In this document: piece after piece, positions 7,501 to 16,363 of the stretch | Layout: every line of letters begins with the position of its first letter | Numbering within the stretch: the first letter of the stretch is position 1 | From: Candidatus Marispirochaeta associata | Lineage (GTDB): Bacteria > Spirochaetota > Spirochaetia > JC444 > Marispirochaetaceae | Assembly: GCA_001749745.1 (NCBI GenBank) | Contig: JWTM01000273.1 | Coordinates: 1-64,000 of the forward strand | DNA: 64,000 bases | Reading direction: 5' to 3' | Notes under the pieces: generated by a model | What the model saw: only the letters and a program-made list of their open reading frames with translations | What the model was told of the DNA's origin: nothing | The model's database searches: none | Program-made: the position numbers and the translations under genes

Positions 7501-9315
7501 TTATACCTCCGTCCCAGTCTTTCCGGTATCGCCGGGTAAGCGCACCGTAACCGTCGTTCCCCCGGAGGAGCTGTCGATACGCAGGCCCCAATCCCGCCCG
7601 AACCGAAGACGAATTCGATTGTGCACGTTAATTAGTCCGATCCCTAGTCCATATTGGCCCTGAATATCTTCCTTTTTTATTCCGTCGGCCAGAGAGGTGT
7701 TTATTGCCTGCAGCGCCAAGGGTTCGATTCCATCCCCATTGTCGAGGATCTTTATTTCTAGGGCGGAATCCCGAAGCTCCGCGCAGAGTTCAATCGTGAT
7801 GTGCGTGGCTTTTTTCTCCACCACATGGGCGAAAATATTCTCTACCAGCGGCTGCAGAATGAGTCGAATCACCATAATATCATTGAGCTCTTCGGGAACC
7901 TTATCGTGATAGGTAAATCGCCGACGGTAGCGGTGTTCCTGGATGGTGATATAGTTCCTGACATTCTGCAGCTCTCTGGAAAGGGGGACCCGCTCCTTTT
8001 CGCGGTTAATGCTGTAGCGAAAAATAGAGGCCAAGGATTTTGCGATGGCCGAAACATGGGGGACTTGATGCTCAAGACTTATGCCGCGGATAACCTCTAG
8101 GGTGTTGTAGAGGAAGTGCGGATTAATCTGCGCTTCCAAGGCTCTGAGTTCCGCCTGATCCTTCTCTTTTTCCCGTTGAACCGCTTCAAGCATTAAACTT
8201 TCGATCCTATCGGCCATCTGATTGAATTGCTGACTTAAGATATGGAGGTCGTGATTAGCGAAATCGGGAACCCGTTGTTTAAAGTCCCCATGCCCCAGCT
8301 TATGTATCCTCTCCACAACCATGGTCAACGGGCGGGTAATCCGGGAAGCGATCATGAGACCGGCGAATATCGAAACCGCCGCGAGAAGAAGAATCGTCAT
8401 AATCGTTACCCGCCGCAGGATAACGAAATCCTCCAATAGGATCTCCGCCGGGATTAAGCCCAGGATATACCAGTCCAAACCGACCAAACGTTGCTTTATC
8501 ACCAGATCACTCTTTAGCGTAGTACCGCCGTCGGGTAGTGAGAGAAACGATTCAATCTCTTCCTCCTCCAGATCGGGTATCTCAACGGTGGAAACGATCT
8601 CGCCGCTCTCGCCATTAACAAGAATCAGTCGGCTCCCTTCTCCCAGGTTGATAGACTTGACTAACGAGAGAATCGCATCGTGGCGAATATCGATTTGGAT
8701 CAAGCCAGTAGCAGCGCCGGAAGAGTAATCCACTATATGCTTTACGTAACTGAAGACCCGACTGCCGATGCGGATCAAAGCCGGCTCGCGGTACTCGACT
8801 ATATGGGGAGGAACCAAGCGCTCCGCATAAAGATCCTCAGTCCCAAAGGAGATCCAGGGCTGCCGAAGCAGTTTCTCCCGATTGAGGGTAAAATCACCAG
8901 TATAGATCCGCTCATCTTCACCGATCACATAAATAGAAGAAACGAAAGGATAAGTAATACCGAGGTTTATTAGAAAATCCCTCGTAGTTGTCTCACGAGA
9001 AAAGCGTTCCGAAGGAGTAGGATCACGTTCCAAGAGTTTGTTGACGATTGTCCAGTTTACTACCTGGGTTTTTATCAGCATAGTTTGCCGGATAATGGTA
9101 TCGACGCTCTCCCCCGCTTGACGAACCACCTCGTTGCTGTATTGGACCACCCTCTCCTTCAAAACCGTGTCCAGCTGATAATAAAGGTATACATTGCTGA
9201 CTAAAAGCGGAATCAGGGTCGTAAAGAGAATAGCCAGGGATATTTCCCGCTGAATAGTCCATTGGGCGACTCGCGATTTCCATCCGTTGAGTACTCTTCT
9301 GGGTCGGCGACGCAT
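7501..9315 (-). CDS. Sensor histidine kinase, YesM/LytS class
   Basis: This 604-residue membrane kinase has TM1 at about 27-46, an extracytoplasmic Cache-like sensor domain (about 47-295), TM2 at about 300-322 and a HAMP domain to about 375. The His_kinase domain has the acceptor H400 in NPHFLYNTLE. The ATP-binding part shows LDNGDGI and GLGIGLINVHNRI. It forms an operon with the AraC-type regulator. Partners of this class normally sense sugars or sugar-bound binding proteins and switch on importers next to them, which fits the genes on both sides. Confidence 0.94.
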   Translation of the reverse strand: MRRRPRRVLNGWKSRVAQWTIQREISLAILFTTLIPLLVSNVYLYYQLDTVLKERVVQYSNEVVRQAGESVDTIIRQTMLIKTQVVNWTIVNKLLERDPTPSERFSRETTTRDFLINLGITYPFVSSIYVIGEDERIYTGDFTLNREKLLRQPWISFGTEDLYAERLVPPHIVEYREPALIRIGSRVFSYVKHIVDYSSGAATGLIQIDIRHDAILSLVKSINLGEGSRLILVNGESGEIVSTVEIPDLEEEEIESFLSLPDGGTTLKSDLVIKQRLVGLDWYILGLIPAEILLEDFVILRRVTIMTILLLAAVSIFAGLMIASRITRPLTMVVERIHKLGHGDFKQRVPDFANHDLHILSQQFNQMADRIESLMLEAVQREKEKDQAELRALEAQINPHFLYNTLEVIRGISLEHQVPHVSAIAKSLASIFRYSINREKERVPLSRELQNVRNYITIQEHRYRRRFTYHDKVPEELNDIMVIRLILQPLVENIFAHVVEKKATHITIELCAELRDSALEIKILDNGDGIEPLALQAINTSLADGIKKEDIQGQYGLGIGLINVHNRIRLRFGRDWGLRIDSSSGGTTVTVRLPGDTGKTGTEV

Positions 9316-9396
9316 TGGCGACTATCATACCACGGGTTTAATCGGCTGCTTACTATTGATTCAAGAAAAATGTAGTAAATCGAAAAATATTCTCCT

Positions 9397-9424
9397 TTAC
9401 GAGACGCCCGGTCGACTTGATAAT
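9397..9424 (+). promoter_or_regulatory. Possible promoter of the glycoside operon
   Basis: TTTACG and GATAAT are separated by 17 bp in the intergenic region divergent to the sensor kinase, about 32 bp upstream of the first gene. The match to consensus is moderate. Confidence 0.35.
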
Positions 9425-9455
9425 GCACAAAACAGCTTTTAATGGAGAACCCTGA

Positions 9456-10943
9456 ATGCAATCCCCGATTGAACTGAAAATAGATTCTCTTCCCCTCGCA
9501 GAAAACCCCTGGCGGCAGGACTGGTATGTAGAATTGAGCGGGCCCGATGCCACCGTCATGAAGATTCCCGGCTTCTACGACGGCAAAGATTATAAATTCA
9601 GGGTCTCCCCGCAGCAAACCGGGGACTGGAACTATCGGGTCCTGCTGGACGGCAAGGTCCTTGGAGAGGGAAACTTCACCCACACAGGTGGTGAAGATCT
9701 TCTCAAAGGCGGCTTATCGATCGATCCCAGAAACCCGCGCCGTTTCGCCTACAAAGACGGGTCCTCCTGCTTTCTGATTTCCTATGAATCGAACTGGCTC
9801 TTTGCGTTAGAACAGGCTTTCCCCGGCCAAGGGAGAACCCTTGCGTTTCTCAAGCATATCCAAGACTCAGGCTTCAACTGTGTTTTAATGAACCTCTACG
9901 CCCACGATACAAGCTGGTGTCCCGGCAAGACTGAAGCGGCGGATTTCGGGCCTCCTCCCCACTCACCCTGGGAGGGCGGCAACGACAATCCCGATTTCTC
10001 TAAGCCGAATGCAGCCTTCTGGGAGGCCATGGATCAAACCGTAGCCGCCTTTCAGGAGGCGGGTCTCTTCCTGCATCTCTATTTCAAGGTCTATAACAAG
10101 ATGGTTAATTGGCCCGAAGCGGGATCGGCGGATGAGGAGCACTTCTTTCGTCATGCCGTCGCCCGCTATCAGGCCTACTCCTGCATGATCTGGGACTTCG
10201 CCAAAGAGACCTACTACGAGCCTGATAAAGCCTTGGTAAAAAGGAGGATGCGCCAGATCGGCGAGTGGGACGCCCACATGCGTCCCCGAACCCTGCATGA
10301 CGATCTGATTCTCTATGCCGATAAAGAGGCTGAAGAGTACCTTGAGTTCCAGTCCATACAGCAGCACCACGATTTTCACGCTTCCGCACTCTTGGAGGCC
10401 GGACGACATGCATGGCCCCTGGTCAATGTGGAGTTCGGCTATGAGTGCGGACCCGGCGGTCTCTCGGACGTCGGCTACGGCGTCGGCCAGACCCCGCAGG
10501 AGCTGATCCGCCGTGCCTGGATTGTCGCCTGCTCCGGCGCTTATCCGGCCTATTACTATACCTACACCGCCTGGGATATCATACATGAGAAAGCGCATCC
10601 GGCCGGCTACGGCTTCTGGAAGATTCTCGCCGATTTCTTTCACCAGATCGACTTTGAGAGCTTTCGTCCTGCGCCGGAGCTGCTTCTGTGGCGCTCCAGT
10701 TTCGCCATGGTGAAGGGAGATCCCGCCGATCCCGAAGAGATGATCTGCTTCGTAGATTGGCACATCCTTACTCCGCCTCAGCTGATAGCGGATAAGTATA
10801 CAGGCGAATGGCTGAACATCTACTCCGGAGAACGGCGCCTCATAGAGGGGACTGTTACAGCCTGCGTTGACCGACCGGAGTATACAATCTATACCATCCC
10901 GTTTAATACTCCCCATGCGACCCTGCATTTAGTGAAGAAGTGA
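9456..10943 (+). CDS. DUF5060/apiosidase-like glycoside hydrolase
   Basis: This 495-residue protein has an N-terminal DUF5060-like beta-sandwich (about 1-85: PWRQDWYVELSG, YDGKDYKFRV, TGDWNYRV). A TIM-barrel of the DUF4038/GH140 apiosidase-like type follows, with candidate catalytic glutamates in WDFAKETYYEP and VNVEFGYECG. A short C-terminal beta domain ends the protein. There is no signal peptide, so it acts on imported oligosaccharides. It heads a six-gene operon diverging from the sensor kinase. Release of apiose or another side-chain sugar is a family-based guess. The start is supported by GGAGA 7-8 nt upstream. Confidence 0.8.
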   Translation: MQSPIELKIDSLPLAENPWRQDWYVELSGPDATVMKIPGFYDGKDYKFRVSPQQTGDWNYRVLLDGKVLGEGNFTHTGGEDLLKGGLSIDPRNPRRFAYKDGSSCFLISYESNWLFALEQAFPGQGRTLAFLKHIQDSGFNCVLMNLYAHDTSWCPGKTEAADFGPPPHSPWEGGNDNPDFSKPNAAFWEAMDQTVAAFQEAGLFLHLYFKVYNKMVNWPEAGSADEEHFFRHAVARYQAYSCMIWDFAKETYYEPDKALVKRRMRQIGEWDAHMRPRTLHDDLILYADKEAEEYLEFQSIQQHHDFHASALLEAGRHAWPLVNVEFGYECGPGGLSDVGYGVGQTPQELIRRAWIVACSGAYPAYYYTYTAWDIIHEKAHPAGYGFWKILADFFHQIDFESFRPAPELLLWRSSFAMVKGDPADPEEMICFVDWHILTPPQLIADKYTGEWLNIYSGERRLIEGTVTACVDRPEYTIYTIPFNTPHATLHLVKK

Positions 10944-10945
10944 GG

Positions 10946-11749
10946 ATGAGTAGAATCGCTATTGCGGTTGCGCCTACCGGGCCCTGGGGCCCGGGCAAGG
11001 GCAACCCGCTGCTTCCCGAAGAGCTGGCGAGGACAATCGCTGAGTGTGCGGAAGCGGGAGCTTCGGTCTACCATATTCATGCCCGGGATAAGGACGGAAA
11101 GCTCACTTCAGATCTGACTCTTTTTACCCGCACTGCCGCAATGATTGCCTCAGAGTGTGGGTGTATTTTAGAAGCCTCCACCGGCGGAATCTCTTTGATG
11201 ACTCCGGAGGAGCGAGCCTATCCAGTGACGGTAACGGAGGCTCAACTCGGCTCCCTCAATATGGGCTCGGTAAACTTCGGCGATCAGGTATACGCCAACA
11301 GCCTTCCGGATATTCGGCTCTGGATCGAAATCATGTCCAAAAACAGGGTCAAGCCTACCTTGGAGATCTTCGACACCGGGAATATAGAAACCGCTCTGGC
11401 GCTGATCGAAGAGGGAGCCCTCTCCCTTCCGTGCAACTTCAGCTTTGTCTTCGACATCGCCTGGGGGATGCCGTTTGATACCAAACTCTTGGATTATCTC
11501 ATCGGCCGCCTTCCTGAAGGGAGCCACTGGGGGGCCAATTTTATCGGCAGTCGGGATTTTTCCAAGCATATTGCCGCCGCGAAGGCGGGTGCGTCCATTG
11601 TGCGCACCGGATTTGAAGACTCAAGAAAGTACAACGGCAATACCGCGGCCTCGAACCTGGAACTGGTGGCGGAGCTGCGAAACGAACTGGAACAAGCAGG
11701 CTTTACGATCGCCTCGATTGCTGAATCTGCTCAAATGCTACTCGCATAA
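10946..11749 (+). CDS. BKACE family enzyme (DUF849, beta-keto acid cleavage)
   Basis: This protein of about 267 residues is a TIM-barrel with the zinc-binding YHIHARD motif near residue 35 and further family signatures (APTGPWG, LEASTGG, NMGSVNFG, PTLEIFDTG). Characterised members condense a 3-keto acid with acetyl-CoA to give acetoacetate and a CoA ester. The substrate here is unknown. Placement between two glycoside hydrolases is unusual and suggests a keto-acid intermediate from the imported sugar. The preceding TGA overlaps a GTG (10940) that is an alternative start two codons earlier. The ATG at 10946 is preferred. Confidence 0.88.
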   Translation: MSRIAIAVAPTGPWGPGKGNPLLPEELARTIAECAEAGASVYHIHARDKDGKLTSDLTLFTRTAAMIASECGCILEASTGGISLMTPEERAYPVTVTEAQLGSLNMGSVNFGDQVYANSLPDIRLWIEIMSKNRVKPTLEIFDTGNIETALALIEEGALSLPCNFSFVFDIAWGMPFDTKLLDYLIGRLPEGSHWGANFIGSRDFSKHIAAAKAGASIVRTGFEDSRKYNGNTAASNLELVAELRNELEQAGFTIASIAESAQMLLA

Positions 11750-11773
11750 CTAAAGATTGCATGGAGGACGACT

Positions 11774-12751
11774 ATGTGGCATACCTTACAAAGCAGTAAT
11801 AAGATACCGCGCAAGGACATTGATGGGAATATCCTCGACGCCCACGGCGGAGCGCACTTCAATGTGTTCGAAAACCGCTACTATAATTACGGCGTCCATT
11901 ACATGGATACCGACGGCTTCTCACCTACCCAGCACTATGTAGCCTACAGCTCCCCGGATATGGAGAACTGGACTTTTCACGGTCCTATTCTGGAGGAAGG
12001 GGCCCCTGAGGGGCTCTATTTCCGCCCCCATGTGATCTTCAGTCCCAAGATAGGTAAATATGTGCTCTGGTACCTCTGGTACAAGGAGTATCGCCACGCG
12101 GCGGCGAACATCTGCCATAAAGGGGTAGCCGTTTCCGACACCCCGATTGGCCCATTCAAAATCCTGGATACGAACATAGAACTCTCAGGCGGCTTGTCCG
12201 GAGACCACGATCTCTTTCTTGATGATGATGGGACCGCCTACCTGATTTACTCCGCCCACGACTTTTCTCGAAAAGAGGGTAAGCATAAAGAGGCGGTGAT
12301 CACCGTGGAACGGCTGAAGGACGATTACCTCTCCTCCACCCTAGAGGCGAGTCGAATCGATGCCGAAGGCATTCCCTGCGAGGCACCGGCTATGTTCAAG
12401 CGCAACGGCCTCTACTATTTCCTGTTCGATCGCTGGACCGATCGCGGCCCCAGAGGCTCCGGTGCTCGAGTCTACACCGCGGAGCATCCCATGGGGCCAT
12501 ACACCTACCGGGGAAATGTAAACCGACACCCTGGAGGAACTCCTATTATCAAGGCGCAACAGAACACTGTCGCCCCCATAGAAACCCCCGACGGCATTGA
12601 GTACATTTGGGTAGGCGACCGCTGGAAATCCGCAGAGAAAATGGGGGAGTCCTTCCAGTTCTGGCTACCCTTACAGTTCGACGATGAAGGGAATATTGAG
12701 ACCTTTTCATTTGTGACTGAGTGGGAATTGAGAGTCAAATCGTTTGCATAG
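11774..12751 (+). CDS. GH43-like five-bladed beta-propeller glycosidase
   Basis: This 325-residue protein lacks a signal peptide and so is cytoplasmic. Family-43/62/32-like signatures include D22 in LDAHGGAHF (candidate general base), GDHDLFLDDDGTAYLIYS (pKa modulator region) and CEAPAMFKRNGLYYFLF (candidate general acid E). Repeated blade motifs such as YVLWYLWY and IEYIWVGDRW are visible. It most likely removes arabinose, xylose or galactose units. It is in an operon with the DUF5060 hydrolase and BKACE genes and has a GGAGG site at 11762-11766. Confidence 0.88.
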   Translation: MWHTLQSSNKIPRKDIDGNILDAHGGAHFNVFENRYYNYGVHYMDTDGFSPTQHYVAYSSPDMENWTFHGPILEEGAPEGLYFRPHVIFSPKIGKYVLWYLWYKEYRHAAANICHKGVAVSDTPIGPFKILDTNIELSGGLSGDHDLFLDDDGTAYLIYSAHDFSRKEGKHKEAVITVERLKDDYLSSTLEASRIDAEGIPCEAPAMFKRNGLYYFLFDRWTDRGPRGSGARVYTAEHPMGPYTYRGNVNRHPGGTPIIKAQQNTVAPIETPDGIEYIWVGDRWKSAEKMGESFQFWLPLQFDDEGNIETFSFVTEWELRVKSFA

Positions 12752-12770
12752 TTGGTGAAGGAGAAAAGTC

Positions 12771-13445
12771 ATGAAGACCATTGCCGCCATTTATACCGCA
12801 CCCGCCCTACTTGAACCGCTTAAAAATGAGTTCGCCGAGCTCTACCCTAAGTTACGCTTAATCAATATCATGGACGATAGTCTTATTCAGGATGTAATTG
12901 CCGCTAATAAGATGACTCAGCCGGTACTGAATCGTATAAAGGCCTATTGCGAGGCAGCGGAGATACAAGGTGCCGACCTAATCCTGCAGACCTGTTCATC
13001 CGTCGGACGATCGGTGGACCTCCTTTCCCCGTTTCTTAAGATTCCTTTTATACGCATTGATCGGGCCATGGCGGAAGAGGCGGTAAGCCGCTTCGAGAGA
13101 ATCGGGGTCTTAGCGACCCTGCCCTCAACCCTCGAGCCGACAGTCTCCCTGGTAAAACAGGTTTCTCATGAAAAGAGTAAACAAATAAAAACCGTGGAAG
13201 GTCTTGCGGAAGGCGCCTTCCAGTCTCTTGTCTCCGGAGACTCCGATAGTCACGACGCCAAAATACTCGAGACGGCCTCATCTTTGAAAAATGAATGCGA
13301 CTGTTTTCTCCTTGCACAGGGATCTATGGCCCGGATGGAAGAGAGACTCGCTTCCGAGACAGGAAAACCGGTTCTCACGAGCCTCCGCTCGGGACTACTC
13401 TCCCTGAAATCGTATCTTTCGGAAAAATCACGTCATGCAGAATAG
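12771..13445 (+). CDS. Aspartate/glutamate (hydantoin) racemase-fold protein
   Basis: This 224-residue protein keeps the first catalytic-type cysteine, C75 in LQTCSSVG. At the site of the second cysteine it reads FLLAQGSMARM, so the usual two-cysteine 1,1-proton-transfer chemistry is doubtful. FERIGVLATLPSTLEPT and the C-terminal GKPVLTSLRSGL are family hallmarks. Such one-Cys relatives include decarboxylases and isomerases. It overlaps the transketolase gene start by 11 nt. A degraded second copy of its C-terminal region lies at 15213-15320. Confidence 0.82.
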   Translation: MKTIAAIYTAPALLEPLKNEFAELYPKLRLINIMDDSLIQDVIAANKMTQPVLNRIKAYCEAAEIQGADLILQTCSSVGRSVDLLSPFLKIPFIRIDRAMAEEAVSRFERIGVLATLPSTLEPTVSLVKQVSHEKSKQIKTVEGLAEGAFQSLVSGDSDSHDAKILETASSLKNECDCFLLAQGSMARMEERLASETGKPVLTSLRSGLLSLKSYLSEKSRHAE

Positions 13446-14262
13446 AGATGATCTGAAGAGTATGGCCGCCCGCTTGCGGGCCGACGTTTTGGAGATGATA
13501 TACGAAGTAAAGGACGGTCACTTAGGACCGGCCTACTCTATTGCGGAGATAGTAACCGCCCTCTATTTCGGCGGGATCTTAAAGGTCGATCCGGAAAATC
13601 CATACTCAAATTCCCGGGATAGATTCATCTTGTCTAAAGGTCATGCCTGTACCATCCTGTATGCGGCTCTGGCCAGGAGAGGATTCTTCCCTGTAGAGGA
13701 GCTTATGAGTTTTCGAAAGATAGACTCCCGCCTTCAGGGGCACCCATACATGGGCAAACCGCCGGGAAACGATGCAACCACCGGAAGTCTCGGTAACGGA
13801 TTAGCCACGGCAGTGGGTATCGCCAAGGGATTACAGCTCCAGGGCAGCGACGCCAGGGTATATGCCGTTATCGGCGATGGCGAGATCAACGAAGGAATTA
13901 TCTGGGAGTCGATGTTGATGGCTCACCACATGGCGCTCGCCAATCTCTGTGTATTTTTAGACAATAACAAATGGCAAAGCGGCGGAAGCATCGGTCAGAT
14001 CGCAGGGATGGACAAGATTAAGGAGAAGGTAGAAAGCTTCGGCTGGAAGCTTATCTCGATCAACGGTCATGACTTCAAGGAAATATTCACCGCCCTAGAG
14101 GGCGCTACATCTCACAAGGATGGTCCGACCCTCATTCTTGCCGAAACAATCAAGGGAAAGGGACTCGATTTCAGCGAAAACGACAACTCCTGGCACAAAC
14201 GAGTACCTACGGATGAGCAATACAAGAGCGGGATGGCACAACTTGCAAAGGAGTATGCCTAA
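13435..14262 (+). CDS. Split transketolase, N-terminal (TPP-binding) subunit
   Basis: This 275-residue subunit binds thiamine diphosphate. It shows SKGHACTILYAALARRGFF, LQGHPYMGKPPGNDATTGS and the TPP motif GDGEINEG...NNKWQ about 25 residues apart. It overlaps the racemase-like gene and is coupled (TAATG, 1-nt overlap) to the C-terminal subunit. Split transketolases serve in the pentose pathway but also in dedicated sugar routes such as apulose-4-phosphate cleavage in apiose catabolism. The apiosidase-like gene in the same operon makes that option worth testing. Confidence 0.93.
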   Translation: MQNRDDLKSMAARLRADVLEMIYEVKDGHLGPAYSIAEIVTALYFGGILKVDPENPYSNSRDRFILSKGHACTILYAALARRGFFPVEELMSFRKIDSRLQGHPYMGKPPGNDATTGSLGNGLATAVGIAKGLQLQGSDARVYAVIGDGEINEGIIWESMLMAHHMALANLCVFLDNNKWQSGGSIGQIAGMDKIKEKVESFGWKLISINGHDFKEIFTALEGATSHKDGPTLILAETIKGKGLDFSENDNSWHKRVPTDEQYKSGMAQLAKEYA

Positions 14263-15212
14263 TGCCGGCAACCACTCATCAAAGAAATACAAGCACTAGG
14301 CGAGCAGTAACAGAAGCCCTCTTCGACCTGGCCGAAAAAGATGAGAAGGTAGTCCTCGTATCCAGCGATTCAGTGGGCGTCATTAAAGCCCAGGACTTTG
14401 TAGAGAAATATCCCGACCGAGTCATAGAGGCGGGGATTTCTGAACAGGCGGCAGTGGACTGTGCCGCCGGGTTGGCTTCGACCGGGCTGAAACCGGTGTA
14501 TGTGACCTACGCCGTATTCGCCTCCATGCGGGCTTGCGAACAGATACGCTCTATCGTCAGCTACACCGGACTCAACGTGACGATCATCGGCGCCAACGGC
14601 GGTATGGGTTCCGGCGAACGTGAAGGTGTTTCGCACCAGGGCTGCGAGGATATAGGCATCCTGCGAACCTTCCCGGGCATAACTATCCTGGTTCCTGCCG
14701 ACGCAGGCCAGGTACGGAAAGCGATAGTAGCGGCAGCGGGAATAGACGAGCCGGTCTATTTGAGAATCGGCAGCGGCAAAGAGAAGCTCTTGTATGACGA
14801 CGCCGTACCTTTCGAAATCGGTCCGCCGCGCATCATCATAGAGAACGGCAAGGACGTGACCATCTTCGGCTGCGGCTTTATCCTTCCCTATCTTCAAGAG
14901 GCATGTGAGCTGCTTGCAGAAAAAGGTATACAGGCTCGGGCCGTCGAGGTTCCGACCATAAAGCCTCTGGATACAACTGCTATAGAGAAGCTTCTCTCCG
15001 AATCAAAAGCCGCTGTAACCGTTGAGGATCATGCTGTATACGGCGGACTAGGGAGCGCCATAGCCGAGGTGAATGTTCAAAGCACAAACAAGCCGATGCG
15101 GATGGTAGCGATTCGGGATGTATTCCCGGAGTCGGGTACAGCCGAGGAGCTCCACCGGAAATACGGTATTACTGCCGAAGCAATAGTAGAATCTGCGCTG
15201 GAGCTATTGTAG
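14262..15212 (+). CDS. Split transketolase, C-terminal subunit
   Basis: This 316-residue partner of the TPP-binding subunit has the pyrimidine-binding domain with catalytic-type glutamate in EAGISEQAAVDCAAGLA. SHQGCEDIGILRTFPGITI and the C-terminal transketolase domain (from about 185: IIIENGKDVTIFGCG) follow. Together the two subunits reconstitute a full transketolase of about 590 residues. It is the last intact gene of the operon, and a decayed racemase-like fragment follows directly. Confidence 0.93.
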   Translation: MPATTHQRNTSTRRAVTEALFDLAEKDEKVVLVSSDSVGVIKAQDFVEKYPDRVIEAGISEQAAVDCAAGLASTGLKPVYVTYAVFASMRACEQIRSIVSYTGLNVTIIGANGGMGSGEREGVSHQGCEDIGILRTFPGITILVPADAGQVRKAIVAAAGIDEPVYLRIGSGKEKLLYDDAVPFEIGPPRIIIENGKDVTIFGCGFILPYLQEACELLAEKGIQARAVEVPTIKPLDTTAIEKLLSESKAAVTVEDHAVYGGLGSAIAEVNVQSTNKPMRMVAIRDVFPESGTAEELHRKYGITAEAIVESALELL

Positions 15213-15320
15213 ACTCGCTTCAACCACAGCTACTATGACCTGGAACGAGTATCAGGCAAACCCGTTTTGTCGAGTCTGGAATCAGGACTCGAGTCCCTTG
15301 CTCCCTATCTCAATGGATAG
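15213..15320 (+). pseudogene. Remnant of a racemase-like gene (C-terminal end only)
   Basis: Reading 15255-15320 in frame gives GKPVLSSLESGLESLAPYLN-G-stop. It aligns with GKPVLTSLRSGLLSLKSYLS at the end of the intact racemase-like protein (about 12-13 of the 20 positions identical). DNA similarity extends weakly upstream to about 15225 with gaps. No start or Cys-containing core remains. This looks like the stump of a tandem duplicate or of an ancestral gene displaced by the transketolase pair. Confidence 0.7.
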
Positions 15321-15340
15321 ATAGAGAGATACCACCCTGA

Positions 15341-16333
15341 TCAATCGCGAAGACCGAATCCCTCTTTTGCATCTTCAGAGCGGTCTGTCGCCGGCGGCGG
15401 CGCAGGGAACAGCGCCTCTACCTGGTTATATAAATCGGGGTCAAGGGTCATCTCTGCCGCGGCCAGAGAGGCCTGGAGCTGCTCGTTGTTCCGCGCGCCG
15501 ATGACGGGAGCTGTAATTGCCGGATGGGATGCAACCCAGGCGATGGCGAGGGACGCCGGATCTATTCCTCTGGAATTAGCCAGATCTAAAAATGCATGCG
15601 CCGCCGCATATGATTCCTTACGATCATAGCGCGCCTGATATCTCGGCATCTCCGCGAAGCGACCATTCTTGGGAGTCTCCTCGTACTCGTATCTATGGGT
15701 GAGCAATCCGCCGGCAAGCGGGCTGTAGGTCGTTACGGCCAGATTCTCAGCCTGCGCTAAGGGAAAGATTTCGACCTCGGCCTGTCGTTTGACAAGGTTG
15801 TACAAGGGTTGGATACAGGCAATACGATTCCAACCATTGTGATCAGAGATTCCCAGGGCTTTCATTATCTGCCAGGCCGCCCAATTACTGACACCGAGAT
15901 AGAGGATTTTACCGGACCGCACGAGATCATCCAGGGCCCGTAGAGACTCATCCGGAGCGGTATACGGGTCAAATCCGTGGACAAAATATATATCGATCCG
16001 ATCCGTTTCCAGGCGCTTAAGACTCCGTTCAACTTCCTTTATCGCGTTGAACCTGGAGGTTCCGACATCGTTAACAAGCGGCGAGGAGCGAAAGCCGTAC
16101 TTACTCGTTATTATTATCTCATCCCTTTCGCTCTTAATTAAGCTACCGAGAATCTCCTCCGAAAGCCCGCCGCAATAGAGATTCGCGCAATCAAAGAAAT
16201 TTACCCCCGCATCCCGGCAAGATCGATACATTGCGGCCGATTCCTGCTTATCCGCGGTTCCGCCGAACGACATCGTTCCCATGCAGAGATTTGAAACAGT
16301 AACTCCCGTACGTCCCAGTTGGGTAAATTTCAT
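15341..16333 (-). CDS. Aldo/keto reductase
   Basis: This 330-residue cytoplasmic NADPH-dependent oxidoreductase has the catalytic tetrad visible as D and Y in FFDCANLYCGG, K in ITSKYGF and H in YFVHGFD. The C-terminal NADPH-binding region reads APVIGARNNEQLQASLAA. Length and layout fit the AKR11/YhdN-like sugar aldehyde group. It faces the transketolase operon tail-to-tail and lies 30 bp downstream of the TctA gene on the same strand, so it may be the last gene of that transport operon. Confidence 0.92.
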   Translation of the reverse strand: MKFTQLGRTGVTVSNLCMGTMSFGGTADKQESAAMYRSCRDAGVNFFDCANLYCGGLSEEILGSLIKSERDEIIITSKYGFRSSPLVNDVGTSRFNAIKEVERSLKRLETDRIDIYFVHGFDPYTAPDESLRALDDLVRSGKILYLGVSNWAAWQIMKALGISDHNGWNRIACIQPLYNLVKRQAEVEIFPLAQAENLAVTTYSPLAGGLLTHRYEYEETPKNGRFAEMPRYQARYDRKESYAAAHAFLDLANSRGIDPASLAIAWVASHPAITAPVIGARNNEQLQASLAAAEMTLDPDLYNQVEALFPAPPPATDRSEDAKEGFGLRD

Positions 16334-16363
16334 TTCTTTATATCTCCTCTTCCGCCGGCAGCC

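Noticed and set aside
9454..9462. A GAATGCAAT match overlapping the start codon of the DUF5060 hydrolase gene
   Set aside because: It is a single copy without promoter context and partly coding, so it is probably chance; kept out of the operator set unless genome-wide data say otherwise.
9963..10928. A 321-codon minus-strand frame
   Set aside because: It is antisense to the DUF5060 hydrolase gene without recognisable motifs or ribosome site.
15213..15320. Reading the post-transketolase sequence as a small gene
   Set aside because: There is no start codon or ribosome site in the frame; similarity to the racemase C-terminus explains it as a relic.
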